64,000 nt of DNA from Spiroplasma endosymbiont of Poecilobothrus nobilitatus (GCF_964030655.1 NZ_OZ034915.1:1302001-1366000), one strand, 5' to 3'. Positions 12,117 to 24,100 are shown, numbered from the stretch's first letter. A program made the numbers and translations. Notes: generated by a model from the letters alone, not told the origin.

Positions 12117-12999
12117 GATTAAATGTTCTTCTTCCAGGTGGAAACTCAAAAGACATTAAACCAAACTTATTATTTCATAAATTATTTAAAAAATCAGTAA
12201 CAATATTATTAACATTATCTTCATCAACTTTATGAAAACGATTTTGTTGCATTATTAATAATAATTCAAAAATTTTTTGTTCATCTGTTACATCAAAATT
12301 ATCACTTGGTGGAAGATGATATTGCTTCGCTAACAAAGAAAAATAATATTTATGCATTCATTTTATTGCAGCTAAGCAAATTTCTTCTTTTGGTAAAATA
12401 TCTTCTTTGATTGACCGTGTAAAAGCTAAATTCATTGCTACTTGTGGGTCATTAATTTTAGGCCATAAAATTCCCGGAGTATCAACTAAATCAATTTGAT
12501 GATTTAATTTTAATCATTGTTGGCCTTTTGTTACACCTGGTTTATTACCAACTCGAGTTGAATTTCGTTTTATTAAAGCATTAATAAAAGTAGATTTTCC
12601 AACATTAGGAATGCCAATTACCATTACTTTTAGTTTTGGTGATTTAATTCCCCTATTTTTATCACGTTCAATTTTACCAGATAAAACAAAATAAATTTTT
12701 TCAATAATTAATTTTGTAATATTGCCATGCTTACTATCCAATAGTAAAACAGCAATTTGTTGAGATTGGTAATATTCAAGTCATGCCTTGGTGGCAACTG
12801 GGTCCGCTAAATCTTTTTTATTTAAAATAATTAACTTTGGTTTTAAACCACGTAAGTTATCAACCAACGGATTTGAAGAGGAAAACGAAATTCGACTATC
12901 AACAATTTCAATTACTAAATCAATTAATTTACTTTGCTCATCAATTTGTTTAATTGCCTTTGCCATGTGGCCAGGAAACCAATGAATATTTGTTGTCAT
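12109..12999 (-). CDS. ylqF: Ribosome biogenesis GTPase A
   Basis: 296 residues, circularly permuted GTPase (YlqF/RbgA) that acts late in 50S assembly. Motifs appear in permuted order: HWFPGHMAKA at the start, G4 ILNKKDLAD, G5-like LLLDSKHG, then G1 GIPNVGKSTFIN, G2 region (RVGNKPGVTKGQQ) and G3 DTPG. A C-terminal helical domain follows. RBS AAAAGGAGG precedes ATG at 12999. The partly decayed paralogue directly upstream (13055-13905) suggests a tandem duplication. Confidence 0.9.
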
Positions 13000-13054
13000 T
13001 TTATTTTCCTCCTTTTAATTTTTTTTTTAAAATTTTTATCATTTTAAATAAAAA

Positions 13055-13905
13055 TTATTTAACATAATCTTCAACTCATTCCAATGAAATTGCGGGAATT
13101 TTCTTCCCTTTTTTAATATCTTATAAAAATTTAGCACACAGAAATAAATTATCGGTTGTTTCACTGTCGGGTAAAGATAAGTTTGTTGTGTCATTAATTT
13201 AATAAATTCTTTAACAATTTGTTTTACTGATGATTTTGGTTGAATTCGAACACTATATGATGTTTCTATTTTTTTTGATATTTTGTTAATAATAATTGGA
13301 ATGCTTTAATTGCTACTATTTCCGTATTATCTTCTATTTTAAAAAGTCCTAAAATTTCTGTATTTCAATAAACATTTGGTTGAGAAAAATTAATCCCCGT
13401 AATTGGTACTGTGTCAATAAATTCAACATTATTATAACGATAAATTTTTTCACGGGTAAAAAATATTCCTCTTACTTTTTTCAAATGATTCATTATTATC
13501 AAATATTTTTTCTAATAAAAGTTCTTTATTACTATCTGGTAAACTAATAATTAATATTTTCTTATTAGCATACTTTTTTAAAAGTTTCTTAAAATTGGTT
13601 AAACACCGCTGATATTATTTACTAGTTTGCTCTTCATGACATAATAACATTTGACAATAAATTTCTTGGCTATGATAATATTCCATTCATTTTTTTGTTT
13701 GTTCAACATCAGCTTTTTGTATGTTTGAAAATAAAATTATTCTTTTCACATCATTTAATTTCACATAATTTAAAAGATTAGCACCAGAATGTGCAATTCT
13801 TGCATCAACTACTTAAATAATAACATCAGCTGTTTCAACAAATTTATAAACCATCTTATTATTTTTAATAAATTCTTTGGGAATTGAAAATTTCTTATCA
13901 CACAT
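13055..13905 (-). pseudogene. Decayed RbgA/YlqF-like GTPase paralogue
   Basis: Good RBS (AAGGAGG) and ATG at 13905. VETADVII-VVDARIAHSGANLL lines up with the RbgA segment LVIEIVDSRISFSSSNPL; RIILFSNIQKADVEQTKKWM with LIILNKKDLADPVATKAWL; and KKILIISLPDSNKELLLEKI with VMVIGIPNVGKSTFINAL. The P-loop GxxNxGKS has become PDSNKE and the G4 motif NKKD is NIQK, so no GTP binding is expected. At least two in-frame TAA stops and frame changes occur. A TAA sits where the paralogue has GAA. Confidence 0.7.
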
Positions 13906-14120
13906 AATTGTGTTTCCTCCTTGTGTTATTATTTTAATACAAATTAAAAAGACTTTATTATAGTGCGCCCATTTTAGTAAGTACTAATAAAAAGTATTTA
14001 CTATTTTTTAATTATATCTTTTTCTTTACGATTTGAATATCATGTATTTCATTTTATAACATCTTGTATATATTCTTCATGTGAATTATATTGGAATGGC
14101 AACACTTTTTAGGACACTTT

Positions 14121-14900
14121 TTATATAGACATTTGTTTTCTAAAAGTAACTGGAGATAAATAATTTAAACTGCCATGAATTCGAATATTGTTATATCAAT
14201 GCACAAAATCAAAAAGTTCGTATTTTAATTGTGTTAAATTTTTAAATTTTTTACCCTTAATAAATTCAGTTTTAAAAGTTTTGTAAGTTGTTTCAGCCAC
14301 AGCATTATCATAAGGGCGGCCTTTATTGCTTAATGATCTTTTAATATTAAAAGTTATTAAAATTTCATCAATGATTTTATTTTTAAACTCATTACCACGA
14401 TCAGTATGAAATAGAGTTATTTGATTTAATGGTCGTGTTATTTTATGAAAATCTTGCTGGACCAGTTCGGCTGTTTTATTCGGCCCAGCACTATAACCAA
14501 TTATTTCACGATTAAACAAGTCAATTAATAAACAAATATAATGTCATTTAGCGCCAACTTGAACATATGTTAAATCACTAACAATAACTTCATTAGGTTT
14601 TTTGTTGTTAAATTGACGATTTAAAATATTATTAATTTGGTCATTATTGACTGTTGTTTTATGATTATGATATTTTAATTTGGTGTATTTAGAAACCAAA
14701 TTATTTTTGATCATAAAGAATCTGATTTTTCGCCGCGATAAGATGATATCTTTTCTGTTTAAAATAACTTTAATTTTGCGAGCCCCATAAATTTTGCGAC
14801 TTTTATTAAAGGCACTGATAATTTCTTGTTAATAATTATTAACTTGCTTGTTAATACATTTATTAGTTTGATAATAATACGTTGATTTTGATAAACCCAA
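14121..14900 (-). pseudogene. IS-C copy 3 orfB, early nonsense codon
   Basis: Integrase core intact, but GAA>TAA at 14829-14831 (in the NNYEQEI stretch) stops it near the N-terminus. Confidence 0.8.
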
Positions 14901-14953
14901 AATCTTACATATTTTTCTTACTGAATATTTTGTTTTGTTGTTATTAATTATTG

Positions 14954-15232
14954 TTATTTTTTGGCCATTATCAGTGCGGCTTGCTTTAAAATGTCATTTT
15001 CCATTTTCAAGTCTTTAAGTTCTTTTCGTAAAGTTATTATTTCATTTTCTTCTAGTGTGCGATTGTCTTTTGCTTTAAATGAACCAGAATTATTATAATT
15101 TTTAACTCAACTATAAATAGTTGGTTTTGGTAAATTATATTCTTGCCCTATATTAATAACACTTTTACCATTTTTATATAGCATGACAATTTGTTTTTTA
15201 AATTCTTCAGAGTATGAAGTTTTATTTCCCAT
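14954..15232 (-). CDS. IS-C copy 3 orfA
   Basis: Intact 92-residue HTH subunit with the -1 slippage run at its end. Confidence 0.75.
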
Positions 15233-16429
15233 TTTTATATTCCTTCTTTCTTAATAATTTTATCTAATTTTGAAGTCTATATAATTATGGTCCTAATAAT
15301 TGTAGCCTATCCATATATTTTATTATGGATTGTAGCTTTCTTAAGTAATGAATGAAAACTTTCTATAACAATATTATCTGCACAGTGGTATTTTTTCCCC
15401 ATTGAAATTATAATACCGTTAGATAAACATTTATCGTGATAAATAGTGGATGTATATTGATATCCGTGATCTGAGTGAATTATTATTCCATTCAGATCTT
15501 TTTTTATTAATTTTATTTTATTAATTGCATCATTTAAATTATCCATTACTAATTTATTGTCATTATATTTAGATCACTTTACATCAACTATTTCTTTAGT
15601 ATATCCATCAATAATTGTTGATTGATAATATCTTTCTCCTTTTCAAATTAAATATGTTACATCAGTATATAGTACTGAAAACCTTGTTTTTATATCATTG
15701 AATTTACGTTTAATTAAATCAGGATATTGCAATAAGCTTTTTTCTTTATTCTGTTTATACTTTATTTTTCTTCTCATTTTTCTTACATATTTAGGTTGTA
15801 TTTGATTATCACGAATAATTCTTAAAACTTTTTTTGAATTATATTTTATACCATAATCTTCTTTTAAATATTTAGTAATTCTTCGATAACCAAATTGTTT
15901 TAAATTTTCTTCATAGACTTTTACAATATCATTTATTGCTTTTTTATCTTTTTTGCTACTGTCATAATTTTTATATTTATTTCAATAACTACGTTTTAAC
16001 CCTGTTACTTCTAGTAATAATTTTATTGAATATTCACGACAATTTTGTTTAATAAAAGAGACTATTCTTAGTTTGCTTAATTGTAAAAGTCATGGAGCTT
16101 TTTTAATAATTCATACCTTGTTTTATAATATTCTAAATTTCTTTTGCCAAAAGAAATTTTAGGTCCTTTAGGATTGTTTAATTTTTCTTTTTTATGATTT
16201 GTTCATCAAGATTCTACTGTATTTGCATTTATATTATATTGTTTTGCTACTATTCAACAACTTTTTTGTTTAATTTCCTCAATGATTTTTGTTCTAAATT
16301 CTGATGTATATTTGTTATATTTTTGTCCTTTTTTTTGCCATATAAAAATGCACCCCTTATAAAAATTTAACAAAATCTTTTTTTATTTTACTTACTTTTT
16401 GGGGTGCAGTCTTTATCAGTCTTTTAGGG

Positions 16430-16786
16430 TTATTTTGTTTTAATAATCTCTTTAATTCGAGCATCTTTACCAGTTCTATTACGCATGTAATAAATTCTAG
16501 CACGACGAACTCTTCCATATTTTACAATTTCAATCTTATCAATTAATGGCGAATGTAAAGGGAATTTTCTTTCAACGCCAGCTCCATTACTAATTTTGCG
16601 AATTGTAACTGATTCCGCAATTCCGCTACCTTGTAACTTAATTACTACTCCTTCAAAAGCTTGAATTCTAAACTTATTTCCTTCCTGGATTTTATAATGT
16701 ACTTTAATTGTATCTCCTGAAGAAAATTGTGGCAAATCACTACGAAGTTGATCTTTTGTAATTTCTTCTGTTAAATTCATCTTCAT
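16430..16786 (-). CDS. rplS: 50S ribosomal protein L19
   Basis: 118 residues, full length for bL19 at the 30S-50S interface. Shows [40 protein letters not shown] and the conserved end [20 protein letters not shown]. The start MKMNLTEE follows a GAAAGGA-type RBS. Last gene of the rpsP-khpA-rimM-trmD-rplS operon. IS-D copy 3 sits 17 bases beyond its stop. Confidence 0.97.
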   Translation of the reverse strand: MKMNLTEEITKDQLRSDLPQFSSGDTIKVHYKIQEGNKFRIQAFEGVVIKLQGSGIAESVTIRKISNGAGVERKFPLHSPLIDKIEIVKYGRVRRARIYYMRNRTGKDARIKEIIKTK

Positions 16787-17543
16787 AACTGTTTTTTTCC
16801 TTTCTGCGGTAGTTAAACCTTTTTTCGTTTTTAATTTTTTCTAATAATATTTGTTGTTCTGTGGTTAAATTTTTTTTTTCTAAAAGATCGAGACGTTTTA
16901 ATCAAGTTTTTTTTAATGCTTCATATTCTCGTCATTGGGAAATTTTCTGATGATGACCACTTAATAAAACTTCAGGAACATAATGTCCATCATATTCAAC
17001 TGGTTTTGTATAAACAGGATAATCTAATAGATTGTTAGAAAAAGAATCATTGAGATGTGATTGTGTATTAATTACATTTTCACATAAACGAGTAACACTA
17101 TCAATTACAACCATACTAGCTAATTCACCACCAGTTAAAATATAATCACCAATTGATAATTCATAATCAATATAATATAAAACTCTTTCATCAAAGCCTT
17201 CATAATGCCCACAAACTAAAATTAAATCATTATCATTTGTCGCAAATTGTTGCACTTGTTCTTGAACATATTGCTTGCCTTGTGGTGTTAACAAAATTGT
17301 TACACTGTCTTTTGTTTGGTGAGCTTTAATCGCCGCCACTAATGGTTCAATCATTAAAACCATTCCTTCACCACCACCATATTGGTAATCATCAACTTGA
17401 TGATGTTTGCCAATGCTATAATCACGAATATCAACAATTTTAATTGCAATTAATTTTTCATAAAGTGCTTTTTTAATAATTGATGTTGTCATAAAATTAT
17501 TGAACATTTCTGGAAATAAAGTTAATACTGTAAACTTTTTCAT
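16740..17543 (-). CDS. trmD: tRNA (guanine37-N1)-methyltransferase
   Basis: Makes m1G37 in tRNAs to prevent +1 slippage. The SPOUT knot shows [31 protein letters not shown] and the C-terminal [10 protein letters not shown]. Read through TGA (Trp204), the frame continues to a TAG at 16740, giving 267 residues against about 240 usually. The last 24 residues or so are extra and overlap the start of rplS by 47 bases. Overlap by read-through or a lost stop are both possible. Confidence 0.93.
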
Positions 17544-17544
17544 T

Positions 17545-18036
17545 TTAAATCACCTTTTTTAAAATAATTTCTTGTTGTTGAAGATCAACTTGTTCAACAT
17601 ATGAATCAACATTTGGAATCATCATTAATGTAACATCTGTTGTTTTAATTTCAAAAACAAGATGTGCTTTAGTTTCAAATTGATTTACTAAAATCCCAAT
17701 TTTTTTTTGATTATGAAAGACTGTAAAATTAATTAAATTTTCTCGATTAATAACTTCTGTGTAATTCAAATCTGCTTTTTGAGCAAATAAATAGCATTCT
17801 TTAAAAGATATTACCTCATTAATATTAGTAAACTCTTTAAACTTTAAAATATAATCTTGCTTAGTAGCAGTAATTTTAATTAATGTTACTTGCGTATACA
17901 TCATTTGAACTTGAATAAACATTAATTTATTAAGCAATTTATTTATATTTTTAATGTTTATTAATAAAGTTGCTTTAATTTCGCCTTTAATTGCATGGGG
18001 CTTTTTAAGCTTAAAAATTTTTAATAAAGCTTCCAT
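17545..18036 (-). CDS. rimM: 16S rRNA processing protein RimM
   Basis: 163 residues. The N-terminal barrel carries LKKPHAIKGEIKATLL (family HGIKGEVKV) and a PRC-barrel-like C-terminus ends MMIPNVDSYVEQVDLQQQEI (family PFvpefv-Vd). Assists maturation of the 30S head. Weakly conserved but in the expected operon position, with stop 1 base from trmD. Confidence 0.88.
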   Translation of the reverse strand: MEALLKIFKLKKPHAIKGEIKATLLINIKNINKLLNKLMFIQVQMMYTQVTLIKITATKQDYILKFKEFTNINEVISFKECYLFAQKADLNYTEVINRENLINFTVFHNQKKIGILVNQFETKAHLVFEIKTTDVTLMMIPNVDSYVEQVDLQQQEIILKKVI

Positions 18037-18288
18037 CTATAAAACATCAAACTTAATATTAACTTTATTTTGGTCAACATGTGCTCTAATATTTAATAAA
18101 GTTCTTAAGATATTAGCAATTATTCCTGCTTTACCATCAACATACCCTAGCACTTCTTCACTACACATTACTAATAAATTAATTTCTCCTACTTTTGTTG
18201 ATGGCATTTGGCGAATTTCATAATATAATTCATTATCATTCTGACAAATTAGCGGATTAATTAAATTTTTAAGTTCAGTAATATACAT
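18037..18288 (-). CDS. khpA: KH-domain RNA-binding protein KhpA
   Basis: 83 residues, size and fold of KhpA (YlqC). The KH core has GYVDGKAGIIANILRTLL, where GKAG takes the GxxG role. Directly abuts rimM, the standard Firmicutes arrangement rpsP-khpA-rimM-trmD. Confidence 0.85.
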   Translation of the reverse strand: MYITELKNLINPLICQNDNELYYEIRQMPSTKVGEINLLVMCSEEVLGYVDGKAGIIANILRTLLNIRAHVDQNKVNIKFDVL

Positions 18289-18303
18289 TAATTAACACCA
18301 CAC

Positions 18304-18675
18304 TTAATTACAACTATTTTTTGGCATCTGTTGTTGTCTTTGCCTTTGGGATTCTTTGTTACCTTTGTTTTTTATCTGTGTTTCTGCCTTTTCTTTTGTG
18401 CTCTTTGTTGTTTTAACAGCATATTTTTCATTATGCAATTTAGTCATTAAACCTTCTTTACTTAACAAATTACGAACAGTATCAGTTGGTTGTGCTCCTG
18501 TTAATAATCATTTGTAAGCAAGATCATGATTAATTTTCACATCACCATTAATAGGATTATATGTTCCAATTAACTCAATATATTCTCCATCACGTTTGAC
18601 ACGAGCATCTATTGCAACAATTCGGTAGAATGCTGCTTTCTTTTTCCCTATTCTTTTTAAACGTAATTTTACCAT
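18304..18675 (-). CDS. rpsP: 30S ribosomal protein S16
   Basis: 123 residues. [20 protein letters not shown] is the classic bS16 start; GTYNPI and [19 protein letters not shown] follow. The C-terminal 40 residues are a Lys/Gln-rich extension beyond the bacterial core. Start chosen at 18675 because AGAAAGGA sits eight bases upstream; an in-frame ATG ten codons earlier is less likely. First gene of its operon, behind the promoter at 18735. Confidence 0.96.
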
Positions 18676-18734
18676 TAATAATTTCCTTTCTAATTCTGCG
18701 TTCATGTTAAACTATAAAACTTAACATCCTTTAT

Positions 18735-18762
18735 ATAATACCTGAAATTAAAAAAGAGTCAA
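18735..18762 (-). promoter_or_regulatory. Sigma-70 type promoter of the rpsP operon
   Basis: On the minus strand TTGACT, 16 bases, then TATTAT, about 60 bases upstream of the rpsP start. Confidence 0.7.
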
Positions 18763-18790
18763 GTTTTTTAACTTAACACTTTATTTTTCG

Positions 18791-18892
18791 CTAATCATAT
18801 TTTACTTCTTCAGAAAAATCATTTTTAAAAACATTTAACACTGATTGTGGAATAAAAACATCTTTTTTATGCAATGTCATCCCTTTTCCACT
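18791..18892 (-). pseudogene. C-terminal remnant of an unknown gene
   Basis: Frame ends ...VFIPQSVLNVFKNDFSEEV.. TAG. It is cut at 18892 by IS-E and lacks its upstream part. I do not recognise it; it is not the usual ffh tail found upstream of rpsP. Confidence 0.4.
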
Positions 18893-20107
18893 TGGAATGG
18901 CAAGGGTTTTTTGGACAAATTTTATGTAGAATAATAATTTCTGTATTGCACTGGTGTTAAATAATTTAGTTTGCTATGAATTCGAATATTATTGTATCAA
19001 TTAATGCAATCAAATAATTCTAATTTAAACTGCTCAACGTTTTTAAATTTATTATTTTTAATAAATTCAGTTTTAAAAATTTTGTATGTTGATTCCGCAA
19101 CAGCATTGTCATAAGGACAACCTGGTTTACTGTAAGATTTTTGAATCCCATTTTTAACTAACAGGTTATAAATAAGATTATTATTGAATTCACTGCCTTG
19201 ATCAGTGTGAAATATTTTAATATTGCTTAATGAAAATTGAAGTTTATTAAAGCTGCTTTCAACTAATTTGGCATTTTTGTGTAAACTAACATCATAACCA
19301 ATAAATTTCTCGATTAAATAAATCAACCAAGAAACAGACATAATATCATTTGTTACTAATAAAAAAATAGGTTAAATCACTGACAACAACTTCATGTAGT
19401 TTATAACTATCAAAATCTTGATTTAACAAATTGTTATATTTATATGTAACATCAGTTGTATTTGAATGTTTGTATTTTATTTTTGTATAATTTGAAATTA
19501 AGTTATATTTTTTCATTATGTTGCTGATTTTTACACGAGATAACATGATATTTTGCTGAGCTAATATAACTTTAATTTTGCGTGTTCCATAATTTTTACG
19601 ACTTTTTTAGAAAAATACTGATAACAGCATTATCAATGTTTTGAGTATTCTTGGGATTATTTGCTTTTAATTGATAGTAATATGTTGATCTAGCAAATTT
19701 CAATGTTTTACATAAATTAATAATTGGATATTTTGCTTTGTTATTTTTAATGATTGCTATTTTTGGCGATTATCAGTGTTGCTTGCTTTAAAATGTCATT
19801 TTCCATTTCTAATTGTTTAACTTTTTTACGTAATTGAATTAATTCGTTTTCTTCTGGCGTTCTATTGTCTTTAGCTTTAAATGAGCCCGAGTTGCTAAAT
19901 TGGTGAGCTCATTTCCAAACAGTAGATTTACCAATTTGATAATCATTGACTAATTGTTCAGGAGTTTGACCCATTTTGTAAATACCAACAATTTGTTGCT
20001 TAAATTCATCAGTATAATGATTCTTTGCCATAATTACACCTCCATTGTAGTTTAATTATAAATATTTACTCTACATTATTGTTGTCCAATTTATCTTAAC
20101 CCATCCA
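18893..20107 (-). mobile_element. IS-E, a second IS150-type element related to IS-C
   Basis: Ends TGGAATGGCAAGGG and CCCATCCA; same layout as IS-C but clearly diverged. orfB (about 18940-19750) is broken: the frame changes at FNREI/KFIGY near 19310 and again near 19610. No target duplication was found, and a scar of IS-A follows at 20112, so the element probably sits at a recombination junction. Confidence 0.85.
19747..20031 (-). CDS. IS-E orfA
   Basis: 94 residues, starts [23 protein letters not shown] with a C-terminal leucine-zipper-like [16 protein letters not shown]. Homologous to IS-C orfA. Intact. Confidence 0.75.
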
Positions 20108-20111
20108 AGAT

Positions 20112-20128
20112 TTTTCTACAAAATTAAA
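20112..20128. mobile_element. 17-bp scar of an IS-A end
   Basis: TTTTCTACAAAATTAAA matches the IS-A terminus exactly; nothing else of IS-A remains. It lies just behind the asnS stop codon. Confidence 0.6.
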
Positions 20129-20150
20129 GAAAATTTTTATATGCATCAAA

Positions 20151-21518
20151 TTAAAATAATAAGTTTCGTGGCGTACGCGGAAATGGAATCACATCACGAA
20201 TATTTGTCATTCCTGTCACATACATAATAAAACGTTCAAATCCTAATCCAAAACCCGCACTTTTATAATAGCCATATTTTCGTAAATCAATATATCATTG
20301 TAAATCTGTCGTTGGAATTTTTAGTTCATTACAACGACTAACAATTTTATCATAATCATTTTCACGAACACTACCGCCAACTAATTCTCAAATTCCTGGC
20401 ACTAGTAAATCACACGCAGCAACTGTTTTATTGTCATCATTAATTTTCATATAAAATGCTTTAATTTCTTTTGGATAATTAAATAAAAAGGTTGGTTTTT
20501 TTGTTTCTATTTCACATAAATATCTTTCATGCTCAGTTTGCAAATCCATTCCTCAAAAAATATCTGTATTTTCAAATTTTTGACCTTTTGTAACAGCTTT
20601 CTGCAAAATTTCAATTGCTTTTGTATATGATAAATGAACAAATTCATCATTTAAAACACTTTTTAATCTTTCTAATAATTTATCATCAACATTACTATTT
20701 AAAAAGTCAAGTTCATGACTGTTGTTAACAAATAAATAATTAATAATATGCTTAATCATTTTTTCAATTAATGTCATATTTTCTTCCAGGTCAATAAAAG
20801 CAATTTCAGGCTCAATCATTCAAAATTCAGCAGCATGTCTTGTTGTATTAGAATTTTCAGCACGAAATGTTGGACCAAAAGTATAAACATTTCGAAAAGC
20901 TTGTGCAAATCCTTCAGCATGAAGTTGACCCGAAACAGTTAAACTAGCTTTTTTCCCAAAAAAATCTTCATTATAATTGTTATCAGTTCTTGTTGTTACA
21001 ATAAATGATTCGCCAGCACCTTCAGCATCATTTCCGGTAATGATTGGTGTATGAACATAAATAAAATTATTTTTATTAAAAAATTCATGAATTGCAAAAG
21101 AACTACTACTACGAATTCGGAACACCGCATTAAAAGTGTTTGTTTTTGCACGTAAATGAGCAATTTCACGTAAATATTCATAAGAATGCTCTTTTTTTTG
21201 TAATGGATAATCTTCACTTGCCTCATCAAAAATTTCAATTACGGATGCTTGAATTTCAAACGGTTGTTTGGCGGGTGGTGTTACACAAAACTTTCCAACT
21301 ACTTTAATTGCTGATGAAATTCGTAAACTACTAATTGCTAAAAAATTAGCAAGTTGCTCCGCTTTATAAACAATTTGCACATTATTAAAAACTGTTCCAT
21401 CATTCATAACTAAAAAACCTATTTTACCACTACTGCGATTAGAACGAACTCACCCCAAAATTGTAACTTCACTTTGATCTTTAACTTGATCTTGGTATAG
21501 CTCTAAAACTGTTGTCAT
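20151..21518 (-). CDS. asnS: Asparaginyl-tRNA synthetase
   Basis: 455 residues, class IIb. The N-terminal OB anticodon-binding domain has [19 protein letters not shown]. Motif 2 is [21 protein letters not shown], with the Asn-type AEFWMIE rather than the Asp-type. Motif 3 is [15 protein letters not shown], and the end [16 protein letters not shown] is diagnostic for AsnS. Charges tRNA-Asn in the cytoplasm. Open with TGA as Trp. Intact although ISs lie on both sides. Confidence 0.96.
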
Positions 21519-21697
21519 TTTTTTTCTCCTTTCTGGTAGTATTCATTATTCTTAGGTTTTTAATAAAATTAAATAATTAGAAACAAATTAGGTTTCGCTT
21601 ATAACTAAATGATAACAAAATTTATAAAAAATTCAACTTCTTTTAAAAATATAATTTTTAGTTGAAAAAATAATCTATAAAATTATGAATTTTGCAT

Positions 21698-22485
21698 TGG
21701 AATGGCAACACTTTTTAGGGCACTTTTTATATAGACATTTGTTTTCTAAAAGTAACTGGAGATAAATAATTTAAACTGCCATGAATTCGAATATTGTTAT
21801 ATCAATGCACAAAATCAAAAAGTTCGTATTTTAATTGTGTTAAATTTTTAAATTTTTTACCCTTAATAAATTCAGTTTTAAAAGTTTTGTAAGTTGTTTC
21901 AGCCACAGCATTATCATAAGGGCAGCCTTTATTGCTTAATGATCTTTTAATATTAAAAGTTATTAAAATTTCATCAATGATTTTATTTTTAAACTCATTA
22001 CCACGATCAGTATGAAATAGAGTTATTTGATTTAATGGTCGTGTTATTTTATGAAAAGCTTGTTGGACCAGTTCGGCTGTTTTATTCGACCCAGCACTAT
22101 AACCAATTATTTCACGATTAAACAAGTCAATTAATAAACAAATATAATGTCATTTAGCGCCAACTTTAACATATGTTAAATCACTAACAATAACTTCATT
22201 AGGTTTTTTGTTGTTAAATTGACGATTTAAAATATTATTAATTTGGTCATTATTGACTGTTGTTTTATGATTATGATATTTTAATTTGGTGTATTTAGAA
22301 ACCAAATTATTTTTGATCATAAATAATCTTATTTTTCGCCGCGATAAGATGATATCTTTTCTGTTTAAAATAACTTTAATTTTGCGAGCCCCATAAATTT
22401 TGCGACTTTTATTAAAAGCACTGATAATTTCTTGTTCATAATTATTAACTTGCTTGTTAATACATTTATTAGTTTGATAATAATA
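21698..22485 (-). mobile_element. IS-C copy 4, 5' truncated
   Basis: From TGGAATGGC at 21698 through most of orfB, then cut at 22485 by IS-C copy 5. The missing 5' third does not resume beyond copy 5, so recombination removed it. Confidence 0.85.
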
Positions 22486-22514
22486 TGGAATGGCAACACT
22501 TTTTAGGACACTTT

Positions 22515-23294
22515 TTATATATACATTTGTTTTCTAAAAGTAACTGGAGATAAATAATTTAAACTGCCATGAATTCGAATATTGTTATATAAATGCACAA
22601 AATCAAAAAGTTCGTATTTTAGTTGTGTTAAATTTTTAAATTTTTTACCCTTAATAAATTCAGTTTTAAAAGTTTTGTAAGTTGTTTCATCCACAGCACT
22701 ATCATAAGGGCAGCCTTTATTGCTTAATGATCTTTTAATATTAAAAGTTATTAAAATTTCATCAATGATTTTATTTTTAAACTCATTACCACGATCAGTA
22801 TGAAATAGAGTTATTTGATTTAATGGTCGTGTTATTTTATGAAAAGCTTGTTGGACAAGTTCGGCTGTTTTATTCGGCCCAGCACTATAACCAATTATTT
22901 CACGATTAAACAAGTCAATTAATAAACAAATATAATGTCATTTAGCGCCAACTTGAACATATGTTAAATCACTAACAATAACTTCATTAGGTTTTTTGTT
23001 GTTAAATTGACGATTTAAAATATTATTAATTTGGTCATTATTGACTGTTGTTTTATGATTATGATATTTTAATTTGGTGTATTTAGAAACCAAATTATTT
23101 TTGATCATAAAGAATCTGATTTTTCGCCGCGATAAGATGATATCTTTTCTGTTTAAAATAACTTTAATTTTGCGAGCCCCATAAATTTTGCGACTTTTAT
23201 TAAAAGCACTGATAATTTCTTGTTCATAATTATTAACTTGCTTGTTAATACATTTATTAGTTTGATAATAATACGTTGATTTTGATAAACCCAA
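22515..23294 (-). CDS. IS-C copy 5 transposase orfB
   Basis: About 260 residues. D, D and E lie in VSDLTYVQ, FHTDRGNEFK and SAVDETTYKTFK; an Ala next to the catalytic Glu is Asp here, and one Trp is Leu (VHLYNN). Frame open to 22515. Made as an orfA-orfB fusion by -1 slippage. Confidence 0.8.
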
Positions 23295-23347
23295 AATCTT
23301 ACATATTTTTCTTACTGAATATTTTGTTTTGTTGTTATTAATTATTG

Positions 23348-23626
23348 TTATTTTTTGGCCATTATCAGTGCGGCTTGCTTTAAAATGTCATTTTCCATTT
23401 TCAAGTCTTTAAGTTCTTTTCGTAAAGTTATTATTTCATTTTCTTCTAGTGTGCGATTGTCTTTTGCTTTAAATGAACCAGAATTATTATAATTTTTAAC
23501 TCAACTATAAATAGTTGGTTTTGGTAAATTATATTCTTGCCCTAGATTAATAACACTTTTACCATTTTTATATAGCATGACAATTTGTTTTTTAAATTCT
23601 TCAGAGTATGAAGTTTTATTTCCCAT
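23348..23626 (-). CDS. IS-C copy 5 orfA
   Basis: 92 residues, intact, RBS AGAAGGAA upstream of ATG at 23626. Confidence 0.8.
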
Positions 23627-23707
23627 TTTTATATTCCTTCTTTCTTAATAATTTTATCTAATTTTGAAGTCTATATAATTATGGTCCTAATAATTGTAGC
23701 CTATCCA

Positions 23708-24100
23708 GAAATCAATAAATTTCACTGTTCATAATTTAAATGACTTCAATACGTAAAATGATCACGAAAAGCATCAAAACTAGCACGACATTTTTTACAT
23801 AAATATTTTTGTTTTCCTTCAGGATTATGACCATTTTTAACACAATAAAAAGATTGACAATTAGGACATTTAATACCTTTATCCCTAAATTTTTGATCAA
23901 TTTCATTTAAGCGTTTTTGTTTTTTAATTAATTCTGCTTCTTTTTTGACTTTTTCATGAAATTCTAAAAATTGATCATCTGTTAAACTATTTATTAATTA
24001 TTCAATTATTTTTTCCATTAATTATTTACATCTTATATTAAAAATATACCTAATTTTAGGTATATTTCATAAATATCAAGAGTTTTCTACAAAATTAAAG
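23708..24100 (-). mobile_element. IS-A copy 2, N-terminal fragment
   Basis: Holds the IS-A right end, the transposase start and zinc ribbon, then breaks off at IS-C copy 5. GAA>TAA is seen at the seventh codon of the transposase. Confidence 0.85.

Larger units (their letters stand above)
14092..15313 (-). mobile_element. IS-C copy 3 (1222 bp)
   Basis: Complete, TGGAATGGC to GCCTATCCA, with 3-bp duplication TAT at 14089-14091 and 15314-15316 inside IS-D copy 3. Confidence 0.95.
13961..16413 (-). mobile_element. IS-D copy 3, split by IS-C copy 3
   Basis: Both ends are present (AGTGCGCCC at the left and GGGGTGCAGTCTT at the right). IS-C copy 3 sits in orfB at 14092-15313 with duplication TAT. 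orfA (start near 16341) keeps the GAA codon that is TAA in copy 1, so the element would probably be functional without the insertion. Confidence 0.9.
22486..23707 (-). mobile_element. IS-C copy 5 (1222 bp), most intact copy
   Basis: Both ends are present. Both ORFs are open, making this, with copy 6, the best candidate for an active copy. Left neighbour is IS-C copy 4; right neighbour is an IS-A fragment. Confidence 0.9.
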
